Source of the DNA: Bacillota bacterium
GTDB lineage: Bacteria > Bacillota > UBA4882 > UBA10575
Assembly: GCA_012727535.1 (NCBI GenBank)
Contig: JAAYGU010000056.1
Span: 1-42,529 of the forward strand
Direction: 5' to 3'
Length of the DNA: 42,529 bases
In this document: piece after piece, positions 8,820 to 16,262 of the stretch
Layout of the letters: each line of letters begins with the position of its first letter
Position numbering within the stretch: the first letter of the stretch is position 1
Notes under the pieces: model-generated
Told to the model about the DNA's origin: nothing
What the model saw: only the letters and a program-made list of their open reading frames with translations
Databases searched by the model: none
Program-made: the position numbers and the translations under genes

Positions 8820-8895
8820 TGGCAGGGGAGACAGGACTCGAACCCGCAACCACCGGTTTTGGAGACCGACGCTCTACCAATTGAGCTACTCCCCT
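8820..8895 (-). tRNA. tRNA-Trp (anticodon CCA)
   Basis: A 76-nt cloverleaf on the minus strand. The acceptor AGGGGAG pairs with CTCCCCT, followed by discriminator G and an encoded CCA end. The anticodon loop reads CTCCAAA, giving CCA. The T-arm contains GGTTCGAGTCC. It has its own perfect promoter and terminator. Confidence 0.96.
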
Positions 8896-8913
8896 ATGCC
8901 ACTAACATATTAA

Positions 8914-8942
8914 ATTATATATTTTTTTCATCCTAGTGTCAA
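8914..8942 (-). promoter_or_regulatory. Perfect consensus sigma-A promoter for tRNA-Trp
   Basis: TTGACA (8942-8937), a 17-base spacer and TATAAT (8919-8914) on the minus strand, 18 bases from the mature tRNA 5' end. Confidence 0.9.
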
Positions 8943-8998
8943 GTCTAAAATACGGACGCCTTCTTTTAACCGCCTTGAATCCCAAAGCACCGTGTCGG

Positions 8999-9388
8999 TT
9001 AGAGATTAATCCCCACAATACCCCCTAGCGAGCCAAGGATGACCGCAATTGCTCCATTAATCAGCCCGGCTTTGATGTTTAAATCCAACCCCCAACTCTT
9101 GCCGACGAGAAAGACTAACAACCAGACAACGACGGCAAGGATCATACCTAATAACCATCCTTTAGTCTTTGACTTATATCCGGTTGCCAAACCACCAAGA
9201 ACAATGGCGGTGTAAATTGAGTATTTATAAATAATCTGTTCGTGACTGCTCCAATCCCAACCCAGCAAGAAAGTCACCACTAAAAGGATGATGACAATAA
9301 AAAGGAAGGATAAAGAGAATTTTAACCCTGTAAACACAGAGCTCATGACAAGGCGTAGACTTAGGATCGGATTCTCTTGTTTCGTCAT
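8999..9388 (-). CDS. TIGR04086-family integral membrane protein
   Basis: A 129-aa hydrophobic protein with about four predicted membrane helices (roughly residues 20-42, 56-70, 76-95 and 108-127). Its layout, with glycine-rich third and fourth helices (GGLATGYKSKTKGWLLG, then GAIAVILGSLGGIVG), fits the small Firmicutes membrane family TIGR04086. Its function is not known. The ATG is preceded by GGGGGGAGG. It is a lone gene between two tRNA genes. An inverted repeat (9433-9448) lies about 45 bases upstream and could be an operator. Confidence 0.65.
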   Translation of the reverse strand: MTKQENPILSLRLVMSSVFTGLKFSLSFLFIVIILLVVTFLLGWDWSSHEQIIYKYSIYTAIVLGGLATGYKSKTKGWLLGMILAVVVWLLVFLVGKSWGLDLNIKAGLINGAIAVILGSLGGIVGINL

Positions 9389-9779
<391 letters not shown>

Positions 9780-9798
9780 AAAAATTAAGGCAAATATA

Positions 9799-9827
9799 AT
9801 TATAGCATTAGAATGCTACCATGTCAA
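9799..9827 (-). promoter_or_regulatory. Perfect consensus sigma-A promoter for tRNA-Pro
   Basis: TTGACA (9827-9822), a 17-base spacer and TATAAT (9804-9799) on the minus strand. Confidence 0.9.
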
Positions 9828-9899
9828 TATTTAGAGCAGCAAGTTGCTATAATCTATTGGCCTTTGGTTTTAGTATTTGCAAAAACACACGACCCATTA

Positions 9900-11006
9900 T
9901 TAGGCACCATGTATTCTCCGGCTTTTCATAACGTTACCAAACTGATCAACTGTAATCTCCATCCGATGAATGAAGTCACCTAGCGAGGCTAGTTTGGCAA
10001 CGCTTTCAAGGTGCATAAAATCATTTAAAGCGCTATTTAGCAATTCATAGATCTCTGTAAGTTCTTTTTCTCTTTTGGTCAGGCGATTACGCTCTTTCTC
10101 GTACCGCTCTGCCATTGCCTGGTTTTCAGCGACTAAACGGTCTATCTCTTTTAGTAACTTTTCTTCTTGTTTCAGATTGCGTTCAACCGCTAACAGATGT
10201 TCGATAAAGCCTCTCAGATCTAATTGACGCTTCTGTGCTTCCTCAAGAATTTTCACCCTTGTTTCTAGGTTTTGTAAGGCTTCTGGTAAATGAGCCAGTT
10301 GATAAAGAAAAGTGGATTTACGTTCCTCAGTTTCCGGAGTAAAACTAGGAGTATGACTCTTTCTGCTTTCTGTTTCTGTGCGCGCTTCTCGTGGCTCTGG
10401 CGTAAGTTCCTGCCTGGGTATTTCCTGCTTAAGGGTGACCTTTTCCTTGCTGCTGGGCAGGGGCGGAACTTCTTTTCCGTTAAGTAGAGGTGTTTCCGGG
10501 ATTCTGATTCCGGAACGTTTAAGTACATCACGGCCTAAGGCATTAATCTCCTCTTCACTGAGGTTCCGTTTTTGTACCAACCGGTAAAAGCGAAGTTTGA
10601 GGGCTGCTTCACTGATCTTCTTCTTCATTAACTGTTGTAATTCCTGACAAGCTTCATTTCTGGTTCCACCTAGTACCTGGTGTTTGGCAAAGATCTCGAG
10701 GATTAACTGGTCTTCGTCGCTGGCTAGAATCTCTTTCGGTGTTTGAGACTGGTATTTGGCTCTCATTATTTTGTAATAATCCGTGTTTGAGATCCCTTTT
10801 TCTTTGAGAATCCGACAAAACTGGCTCCGTAAAGCGGAAATTTTCCTACCAAACCGCTGTGAGAGTTCTTTCCGTAGTTTTGGATTCCACCAGTTTTCGT
10901 AGATCATCTCATTTTCATTCTCCGTATAGCGGGGTTTGGATCTGACAATATTATTATTTTCCGGCATAAAATCTTCTTTTTTCGCAAGCTGATTCGATTT
11001 TTTCAC
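9900..11006 (-). CDS. RsfA-like protein: Myb/SANT-like helix-turn-helix segments plus coiled coil
   Basis: The N-terminal half (about 20-165, 368-aa numbering) carries two tryptophan- or leucine-spaced helical segments beginning YTENENEMIYENW and SDEDQLILEIF. These resemble Myb/SANT-type DNA-binding repeats as in RsfA-type prespore regulators. A proline- and charge-rich linker (about 175-235) follows, then a long coiled coil (about 245-345) rich in Glu, Lys and Leu heptads. RsfA proteins share the order of DNA-binding head and coiled tail, so a role in sporulation gene control is possible but is inference. The start is GTG 11006, chosen because GGAGGG lies six bases upstream; an ATG 33 bases further up lacks a ribosome site. 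It stands alone. Confidence 0.5.
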   Translation of the reverse strand: MKKSNQLAKKEDFMPENNNIVRSKPRYTENENEMIYENWWNPKLRKELSQRFGRKISALRSQFCRILKEKGISNTDYYKIMRAKYQSQTPKEILASDEDQLILEIFAKHQVLGGTRNEACQELQQLMKKKISEAALKLRFYRLVQKRNLSEEEINALGRDVLKRSGIRIPETPLLNGKEVPPLPSSKEKVTLKQEIPRQELTPEPREARTETESRKSHTPSFTPETEERKSTFLYQLAHLPEALQNLETRVKILEEAQKRQLDLRGFIEHLLAVERNLKQEEKLLKEIDRLVAENQAMAERYEKERNRLTKREKELTEIYELLNSALNDFMHLESVAKLASLGDFIHRMEITVDQFGNVMKSRRIHGA

Positions 11007-11293
11007 TTTCTTCCCTCCACCACAAATGTTTTTACCCATCTCTAAATCATAGATGGATTGTAGTGTTATTATGTTCCGATCTGAAAAGATTTATGCCAAA
11101 CTTGTTGAATTTTTTTCTAATCAAATTAACTATTTTACCGTAGATTGATGAATTGCATAGATGACTACAAGATTAATATATTATCCGACTCAAATAAAAA
11201 TGCTTCGACCTAAGTTGTTTAACCCGGCTTAAAACCTATAGCGACAGTGGGATGGCGGAGCTTTTATATTGGTAATATGAAAGAGCTTGGGGT

Positions 11294-11319
11294 AAAAAAA
11301 CCTTGACTATTAGTCAAGG
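11294..11319 (-). terminator. Terminator overlapping the end of the methyltransferase gene
   Basis: On the minus strand CCTTGAC (11319-11313) pairs with GTCAAGG (11307-11301), followed by seven Ts. The 5' arm encodes the final Leu and Asp codons, and the TAA stop lies in the five-base loop. Confidence 0.92.
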
Positions 11320-12635
11320 TGATTGTGGCAGAGAATCGTACCGGGAAGATATTGCTCTATACACTTCTGGACGGCAGGTGGTAGTTGTGTACGCTCCCCT
11401 TCGTACAGGGGTTTTCCAACATAATAACGGAAAAATCCGGTAAGTACTTTGGGACAATCGCCCCTTACAGAGCAGGGACCTTTATAATACAACTGCAAAT
11501 CCTGGATAAAACCTTTGACTTCACTTGGATCGCTTTCCCAAGCATTAAAGTCCAGGCGCAGAATGGTGATCTTATCTTTTTTAACAGTTTCGATTAAGGA
11601 AAAAAGATCAGTGGTTTGCCCATTAAAGCTTATAGTTTCACGATCATGCGGTTGGATTAGCATGGGAATATGCCTATCCCACTTGCCATCCCACCAGAGC
11701 GCTTGGCCCCGGCCAGCGATGAGTACACGCTCCGGTTGCTGTTTGGTCTGTGCTCGAGAGTCTACGGGCAGCGCGTCAATAACTTTGCGTAAATGTCTAA
11801 TGTGTTCGGGGTTGGTACCACAACAACCACCGACAATTTGCGGTCGTGCTTCCTCGATCAGGTCGCGCATTTGCCGGGAAAATTCCTCAGCAGATAGAGG
11901 ATAAACAGTTTTCCCATCAACTACTTGTGGCAACCCCGCATTGGGCTGGACGATTAGTGGTAAGGTTGTGGCTTTGGCCATACGGATCATGAACGGCTTA
12001 AGCTCTACGGGGCCTAATCCGCAGTTTAGACCCGCCACGTTAACTCCTAATCCTTCTAGGGTCGCGATGATTACTTCTGGTGAGGCACCCGTTAGGGTAA
12101 ATCCGTTTTCCATAATGGTTGCTGCGGCCATTACCTGAAGCCGGCAGGAACGGGCAGCGAGAACCGCCGTTTTTAATTCAGCAAGGTCATTCATAGTCTC
12201 AATACTGACCAACTGGAGGCCAGCCTGTTTCAGGAGTTGACACTGTTCATAATAGAGCGCCTCGGCCTCATCCGGGTCTAACCCGCCGAGTGGTGTTAAT
12301 AATTCTCCGGTTGGTCCTAAGGAACCAGCTACTATGGCGTGGGAACCGGCAACGCGAAGGGCAAGCTCTGCACCCCGGCTATTAACCTCGCTCAACTTAT
12401 CTTCTAAACCGTGACGGGATAAAGCGGCACGGTTACCGCCGAAGGTATTGGTTTGAATCAAATCCGCTCCGGCGTCCAAATAGGCACGGTGGATCGCCTC
12501 TACGGTTTGTGGTTTTTCTAAGGTCATCGTTTCCGGTGGTCTACCCGGCGATAAACCCCTCTCCTGTAGCATGCTCCCCATTGCCCCATCGAGCAGATAA
12601 GTACGCTCAGGGGCGAATAAATAGTTTGTTTCCAT
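11310..12635 (-). CDS. Homocysteine S-methyltransferase domain protein with novel C-terminal region
   Basis: Residues 1-290 (441-aa form) are a homocysteine-binding barrel like the N-terminal module of MetH. It has LLDGAMGSML near the start, IQTNTFGGN, and the three zinc cysteines in NCGLGP (Cys205) and GGCCGTNP (Cys271-272). It should methylate homocysteine to methionine. Unlike MetH it lacks the folate, cobalamin and reactivation modules. About 150 further residues (291-441) contain GKWDRHIP, LRLDFNAWESDP and a CSVRGDC pair, which I cannot assign. The methyl donor is therefore unclear. It is the last gene of the SAM-riboswitch operon. The ATG at 12635 is preceded by AGGAGG at a somewhat long distance; a GTG at 12656 is an alternative. 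Confidence 0.87.
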   Translation of the reverse strand: METNYLFAPERTYLLDGAMGSMLQERGLSPGRPPETMTLEKPQTVEAIHRAYLDAGADLIQTNTFGGNRAALSRHGLEDKLSEVNSRGAELALRVAGSHAIVAGSLGPTGELLTPLGGLDPDEAEALYYEQCQLLKQAGLQLVSIETMNDLAELKTAVLAARSCRLQVMAAATIMENGFTLTGASPEVIIATLEGLGVNVAGLNCGLGPVELKPFMIRMAKATTLPLIVQPNAGLPQVVDGKTVYPLSAEEFSRQMRDLIEEARPQIVGGCCGTNPEHIRHLRKVIDALPVDSRAQTKQQPERVLIAGRGQALWWDGKWDRHIPMLIQPHDRETISFNGQTTDLFSLIETVKKDKITILRLDFNAWESDPSEVKGFIQDLQLYYKGPCSVRGDCPKVLTGFFRYYVGKPLYEGERTQLPPAVQKCIEQYLPGTILCHNHLD

Positions 12636-12657
12636 TGGTCCAGCCGCCTCCTTCACT

Positions 12658-13392
12658 TCAAAGTTTTACTAGCTCGATCTCACCCCAAACCGCCATTTTA
12701 TTGGCGATCACGAGGACTACTCCCTTAATCCCGGCAATTTGGGTCGCAAAATCGATGGTTGGCGCCAAATCAGCTGCTTTTTTGATCCGGTTGCCGCAGG
12801 CGGTGGCGACTGCATCGGCCAACGCTGGATCAGGTGCGAGGACAACAGCGGCATCAGCTTTTCCTTCGCTGTAAGCGGGCCCAACTGTTCCTGACGACGT
12901 ACATAGCCCCCAGGCCTGACCCGGTTGGATCTTGATCCCGATTTTCCAGGAGAAGGGCGAATTACCAGCATAAAGCGCAACCGTTCGCGTTTGTTGAAGG
13001 CGGAGAAAAAGATCGCCTCCGTTTTCAATCAGCAGTTCCTCATTGGCGGGCAACAATTCTTCGCCGAGCATTCCCACGATCGCACCGGCTACGGCAGCCA
13101 TTGGTCCGACCCCGGCGCTCTGTCCGGCAGCAATCATCCGACGCACCACTTCCGGAGCGGTGGGGTCTTCCACCCAGGGTGTAAGTGTGGTGAGAAATTG
13201 GGGGTGATGATAGATATACTCTTTTAGTTGGCGTCTGATCGTTTTTAGGTGTTTTTCAGCGGCCATGCGACAATCCGAGGTCGCTTCGATCCAAAGATCA
13301 CTCTCTCCAATTAATAAACGGAAACAGTGCAAACCGGGTCTGCTCCGACGGTAGAATCGGTAAACATCAGTTTTTAGGTGTTGGTCGGTCAT
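12658..13392 (-). CDS. UPF0280 family protein
   Basis: The 244-aa protein matches UPF0280, an ApbE-related uncharacterised family common in methanogens and anaerobes. Visible marks are the central PMAAVAGAIVG, ENGGDLFL and GTVGPAYSEGKADA, followed by a conserved C-terminal stretch of alternating Ala, Asp and Asn. The biochemical role is not established. The family frequently neighbours DUF39 homocysteine genes (known from comparative genomics, from memory), and here it lies inside such an operon, directly abutting the ferredoxin gene's TAG stop with no gap and followed closely by the homocysteine methyltransferase. A part in sulfur transfer or redox support is inference. Confidence 0.82.
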   Translation of the reverse strand: MTDQHLKTDVYRFYRRSRPGLHCFRLLIGESDLWIEATSDCRMAAEKHLKTIRRQLKEYIYHHPQFLTTLTPWVEDPTAPEVVRRMIAAGQSAGVGPMAAVAGAIVGMLGEELLPANEELLIENGGDLFLRLQQTRTVALYAGNSPFSWKIGIKIQPGQAWGLCTSSGTVGPAYSEGKADAAVVLAPDPALADAVATACGNRIKKAADLAPTIDFATQIAGIKGVVLVIANKMAVWGEIELVKL

Positions 13393-13803
13393 CTAAAACA
13401 TCACCTTAATAACCCGCATCGGGCAGGCGGGAACACAAAGCTCACAGACAATACAGCTTTCCCGGTCAAAGACCAGGTGCGCGGTCTGTGGATCAACCTG
13501 CAAGGCCCCGGAAGTGCAGACCCCCGTACAAGCCCCGCAATGAATACACTCTTCCTCATCCAGTACAATCTCTTTGCTTAAAGGCTGGATGATGACTCCT
13601 TGTTTTTCCAGAAACGCCAGTCCGTCATCGATTTTTTCCGGAGAACCATTCGAAAGCTCCAAAACCAGTTTTCCCTCTTCACCCGGGGTGATTTTGGCTT
13701 TCAAAATATTAATCGCCAAATCATAATCTTTAACCAGATGATAAGTTAAAGGCCTTTCCGTTAATTCCGGCGGAAACGTTAACACCACTCTTCGTTTGGC
13801 CAC
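13393..13803 (-). CDS. NIL-domain ferredoxin, partner of homocysteine synthesis
   Basis: The first 70 residues form a NIL domain (start RVVLTFPPEL, ligand-binding fold as in MetN C-termini). The second half is a two-cluster ferredoxin: CIHCGACTGVC, then CIVCELCVPACP, binding two [4Fe-4S] centres. In Methanosarcina the same domain pairing (MA1822) works with the DUF39 protein MA1821 to make homocysteine from aspartate semialdehyde and sulfide. The order and proximity here match. The start is GTG 13803, since GGAGGTG, embedded in the last codons of the upstream gene, lies at the right distance. It ends in TAG, abutting the next ATG. The role is inferred from the archaeal pair. Confidence 0.9.
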   Translation of the reverse strand: MAKRRVVLTFPPELTERPLTYHLVKDYDLAINILKAKITPGEEGKLVLELSNGSPEKIDDGLAFLEKQGVIIQPLSKEIVLDEEECIHCGACTGVCTSGALQVDPQTAHLVFDRESCIVCELCVPACPMRVIKVMF

Positions 13804-13806
13804 TTT

Positions 13807-14967
13807 CTACACCTCCTCCCGTAAGGGTTTCACACCGTCACGCCAAGGTAAAGATGCTACCGGTTCGGCTAGATAGAATTGGCCGTTTAAAATCCATTCT
13901 TTAAGTTCTGTCGCGATCGCGCGTGCTTTTTCCAGACTGGACAGAGGAGCAGTCGGGATCACTCTGCCGTTCAGTTCAATCTTGCCGCTGCGCAGTTCGG
14001 CATAGGAGACAACCCCCAACGCCGGTCGGGAACGTTTTTGTACTCCGTAATCGTAAACCGTCGCTTTTAACTCTTCGTTGCTGAGTGCGACTTTTTGTAG
14101 AATCTCCTCGTCAAGCAAAGGGATGGGAATGCCAATCCCTACATATAAACTGGTTCCATAGTTATGGAAGATGCCCGCCCGTAGATATTTCCGGTTCATT
14201 CCTTTCAGATCCCCAATCACGGCTAGGGTGCCGGCGTTAGTCAGCGGTACGCCGTTGTCATCCCGTTTTTGCGCCGGATTATGCTGTGTTCCTTCCCAGG
14301 CCACATAGCCAATTCCTCCGCCCAAAAAGATCCGCGTGCCAACCCCTATTGTTCGGTACTCCGGGTCACAAAGGAGCGGACTGAGCTCTCCGGAAGTTGT
14401 ATAAGTGGCGTTGCCGTAATTAGGTAGCAGGGTTCCCATATACGTATGATAAGTCCGCCCTGTTGAGTTAATGGCGACACAATAATTCTGGTATGCATTC
14501 CGCGGGTTAAATAAATAGGCTTGATTCAGATCCTCTAAAGTAATCCAAGTCTCCAGGGTGGTACGGGGATAACAATCCGTTGCAAAGCCCATAGCTTTCA
14601 GTTTAATCTTCTCCCCGGACAGCAGATCTTCAATGACGTGGGCACCACCATAGTCCAGTCCTCTACTTTCCGATAATTCTGTCGCCCCCAGATAGGCATC
14701 GACGGCGGCTAAACCTGCATAGGCAGGTACATCATTCAGCCACACCTTTGACATTTTGATTGGTGGATCAGAATGGCCAAAGTTAAGAAATGCTCCGGAG
14801 GAACACATTGCGCCAAAGGTTCCGGTGGTTACGACATCCACTTTCTCCAGTACCTTTTCTGGACCTTCTTCTTTGACCATGGCGACCACCTCTTCGGCGG
14901 TGACCACGACCACTTTACCCGCTTTAATCTTCTCATTAATCTCCTGATAAGATCGTGTGATGCTCAT
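13807..14967 (-). CDS. Aspartate-semialdehyde sulfurtransferase (DUF39/HcyBio, homocysteine biosynthesis)
   Basis: The 386-aa protein belongs to PF01837. Hallmarks are TTGTFGAMCSSGAF (Cys55), FATDCYPRTT (Cys132), LFNPRNAYQNY and GVGTRIFLGGG. The two cysteines sit where I recall the functionally important cysteines of Methanosarcina MA1821. This family incorporates sulfide into aspartate semialdehyde to form homocysteine, avoiding homoserine acylation. It is the first gene behind a SAM-I riboswitch, followed by its ferredoxin partner. The start is ATG 14967 with AAGGAGGG seven bases upstream. The frame stays open a further 41 codons upstream, but these lie in the riboswitch and are not coding. 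Confidence 0.92.
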   Translation of the reverse strand: MSITRSYQEINEKIKAGKVVVVTAEEVVAMVKEEGPEKVLEKVDVVTTGTFGAMCSSGAFLNFGHSDPPIKMSKVWLNDVPAYAGLAAVDAYLGATELSESRGLDYGGAHVIEDLLSGEKIKLKAMGFATDCYPRTTLETWITLEDLNQAYLFNPRNAYQNYCVAINSTGRTYHTYMGTLLPNYGNATYTTSGELSPLLCDPEYRTIGVGTRIFLGGGIGYVAWEGTQHNPAQKRDDNGVPLTNAGTLAVIGDLKGMNRKYLRAGIFHNYGTSLYVGIGIPIPLLDEEILQKVALSNEELKATVYDYGVQKRSRPALGVVSYAELRSGKIELNGRVIPTAPLSSLEKARAIATELKEWILNGQFYLAEPVASLPWRDGVKPLREEV

Positions 14968-15001
14968 CAAATCCCTCCTTCTCTTCGCTAAAAATTCTGG
15001 A

Positions 15002-15028
15002 TAAAAGAAAAGAACCCAAAGAGGGTTC
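15002..15028 (-). terminator. SAM-riboswitch terminator
   Basis: On the minus strand GAACCC (15028-15023) pairs with GGGTTC (15017-15012), followed by TTTTCTTTT. The 5' half can instead pair with the end of the aptamer: plus-strand 15018-15026 with 15044-15052, nine pairs counting G-U. That is the expected antiterminator exchange. Confidence 0.85.
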
Positions 15029-15049
15029 GGCAGTAGCACTGCTACCCCC

Positions 15050-15160
15050 TTCTCATCTGCCAAAGCATCTAGCTTTGCAGGACTTGGCACCTTTTGGTCT
15101 TCGGACCAAGGGTTGCCGAGGTTTCATTGGGCCCGTCCCTCCACCTCTCTTGATAAGAAG
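15050..15160 (-). promoter_or_regulatory. SAM-I (S-box) riboswitch aptamer
   Basis: The minus-strand RNA shows the S-box core in order: P1 5' arm CTTCTTATC, AAGAGAGGTGGAGGGAC, GAAACCTCGGCAACC, a GGTGCCAA block with TCCTGCA, a hairpin, and GATGAGAAG closing P1. With the downstream terminator it forms an OFF switch: SAM stabilises P1 and allows termination. It controls the DUF39 operon, confirming a methionine or SAM role for those four genes. Confidence 0.96.
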
Positions 15161-15194
15161 AGTAATAGAAGCTGTTTTTTATATAATTAGATGC

Positions 15195-15223
15195 ATACTA
15201 CCACATCACTAAAAGAAAGTCAA
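15195..15223 (-). promoter_or_regulatory. Sigma-A promoter of the SAM-riboswitch operon
   Basis: TTGACT (15223-15218), a 17-base spacer and TAGTAT (15200-15195) on the minus strand, about 30 bases before the aptamer. Confidence 0.75.
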
Positions 15224-15259
15224 CTACGAATTTGGTTCTACTATTGAAACTTTAAATGC

Positions 15260-16159
15260 TCACAGGACACGGTAGCCCTCACGGTTCACGGCGACAGAAA
15301 GCCACTGGGCTTTAAGGTTATGGGCGGCAAACGCGGCAACCATCCCCTCCCCGACCGCCTGCTGACGTTCGGACGGGCAAAAAGCAATGATCGTCGGACC
15401 GGAACCACTCAGCGCCACACCCATGGCACCTTGCCGGTAGGCTTCCGCTAAGACACTATGGAAACCGGGGATCAAGACAGAACGCCGGTCTTGATGCAGC
15501 TTATCCCGCATCGCCAAACGCAATAACTCCGTTCGGTTGCTAAAACAGGCACCGACCAAGACTCCGGTATGGGCAAGGTTAAAAATAGCTTCTTCCATGG
15601 TTACCTGTGCGGGAAGAAGTTGACGCGCTTCTTTGGTCGCCACTCTGAGCTGAGGGATGCCCAACACAACGTGCAGTTCCTCTGGGAAGGGAATTTCGAG
15701 CACGGTATGTCGACCAGTGGCCGATTCCGGTAACACTCCCACCAAACCGCCGAAAATGGCAGGAGCGACATTATCCGGATGCCCCTCGATCTCGGTGGCC
15801 AGAACTAAAAGTTGCTCCTTAGAGAAGGGCTCCCCTAAATAGCTATTAGCGGCCACTAACCCGCCGACGATCGCGGAAGCGCTGGAGCCAAGGCCGCCGA
15901 CTTCAGGAATCCGGTTTTCGAGATGAACCTTTCCTCCGCGGAAAGGATGGCCGCTTTCGGCATAGACTCTTTCAATCGCTTGACAGACCAGGAGATCCTT
16001 CCGTCCAACGAGTTGCTCAGCGCCATAACCCTCCGCTGTCACTGTCCATTCGTTGGCGGGAGTAAAGTGAACGAAGTTATAGAGCTCCAGGGCTAAACCG
16101 AGAAAATCAAAGCCCGGCCCTAAATTGGCACTGGTCGCCGGAGCCATTACAGTAACCAT
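15260..16159 (-). CDS. thrB: Homoserine kinase
   Basis: A GHMP kinase that phosphorylates L-homoserine in threonine synthesis. The 299-aa protein begins with APATSANLGPGFD, the ThrB-type substrate loop. It contains the ATP-binding GLGSSASAIVGG (about 91-102) and the third GHMP motif ALSGSGPTIIAF. AGGAGG lies seven bases before the ATG. It lies upstream of the homocysteine operon's promoter on the same strand. Both draw on aspartate semialdehyde or homoserine, so the branch to threonine and the branch to methionine are neighbours. No terminator was seen between thrB and the operon promoter, so some read-through is possible. Confidence 0.95.
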   Translation of the reverse strand: MVTVMAPATSANLGPGFDFLGLALELYNFVHFTPANEWTVTAEGYGAEQLVGRKDLLVCQAIERVYAESGHPFRGGKVHLENRIPEVGGLGSSASAIVGGLVAANSYLGEPFSKEQLLVLATEIEGHPDNVAPAIFGGLVGVLPESATGRHTVLEIPFPEELHVVLGIPQLRVATKEARQLLPAQVTMEEAIFNLAHTGVLVGACFSNRTELLRLAMRDKLHQDRRSVLIPGFHSVLAEAYRQGAMGVALSGSGPTIIAFCPSERQQAVGEGMVAAFAAHNLKAQWLSVAVNREGYRVL

Positions 16160-16180
16160 GCGGCAAACCTCCTATTTACA

Positions 16181-16210
16181 AACAAACCCTTCCCTCGGGA
16201 AGGGTTTGTT
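16181..16210 (-). terminator. Hairpin between ilvE and thrB
   Basis: A long stem (AACAAACCCTTCC with GGAAGGGTTTGTT) with a short loop. On the minus strand it is followed by TTTGTTTGT. It lies 53 bases after the ilvE stop and about 20 bases before the thrB ATG, just upstream of the thrB ribosome site, so it could end ilvE transcription or damp thrB. Confidence 0.65.
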
Positions 16211-16262
16211 CTTCAATTTTTAATCCAGAGCAGAGCGGGCAAAACCCGATGCCTCTTAGTAC

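Noticed and set aside
8526-8936. A 136-codon plus-strand frame across pduL and tRNA-Trp
   Set aside because: It is antisense to pduL and runs through the tRNA gene; no family features.
11070-11095. A sigma-54-like TTGGCA element before the RsfA-like gene
   Set aside because: The -12 GC dinucleotide is absent (TTTTC in place of TTGCT), and the -10-like site gives a 20-base spacer for sigma-A.
14968-15090. A 41-codon upstream extension of the DUF39 gene
   Set aside because: It lies within the SAM-I riboswitch; the ATG at 14967 has an ideal ribosome site and gives the family's normal start.
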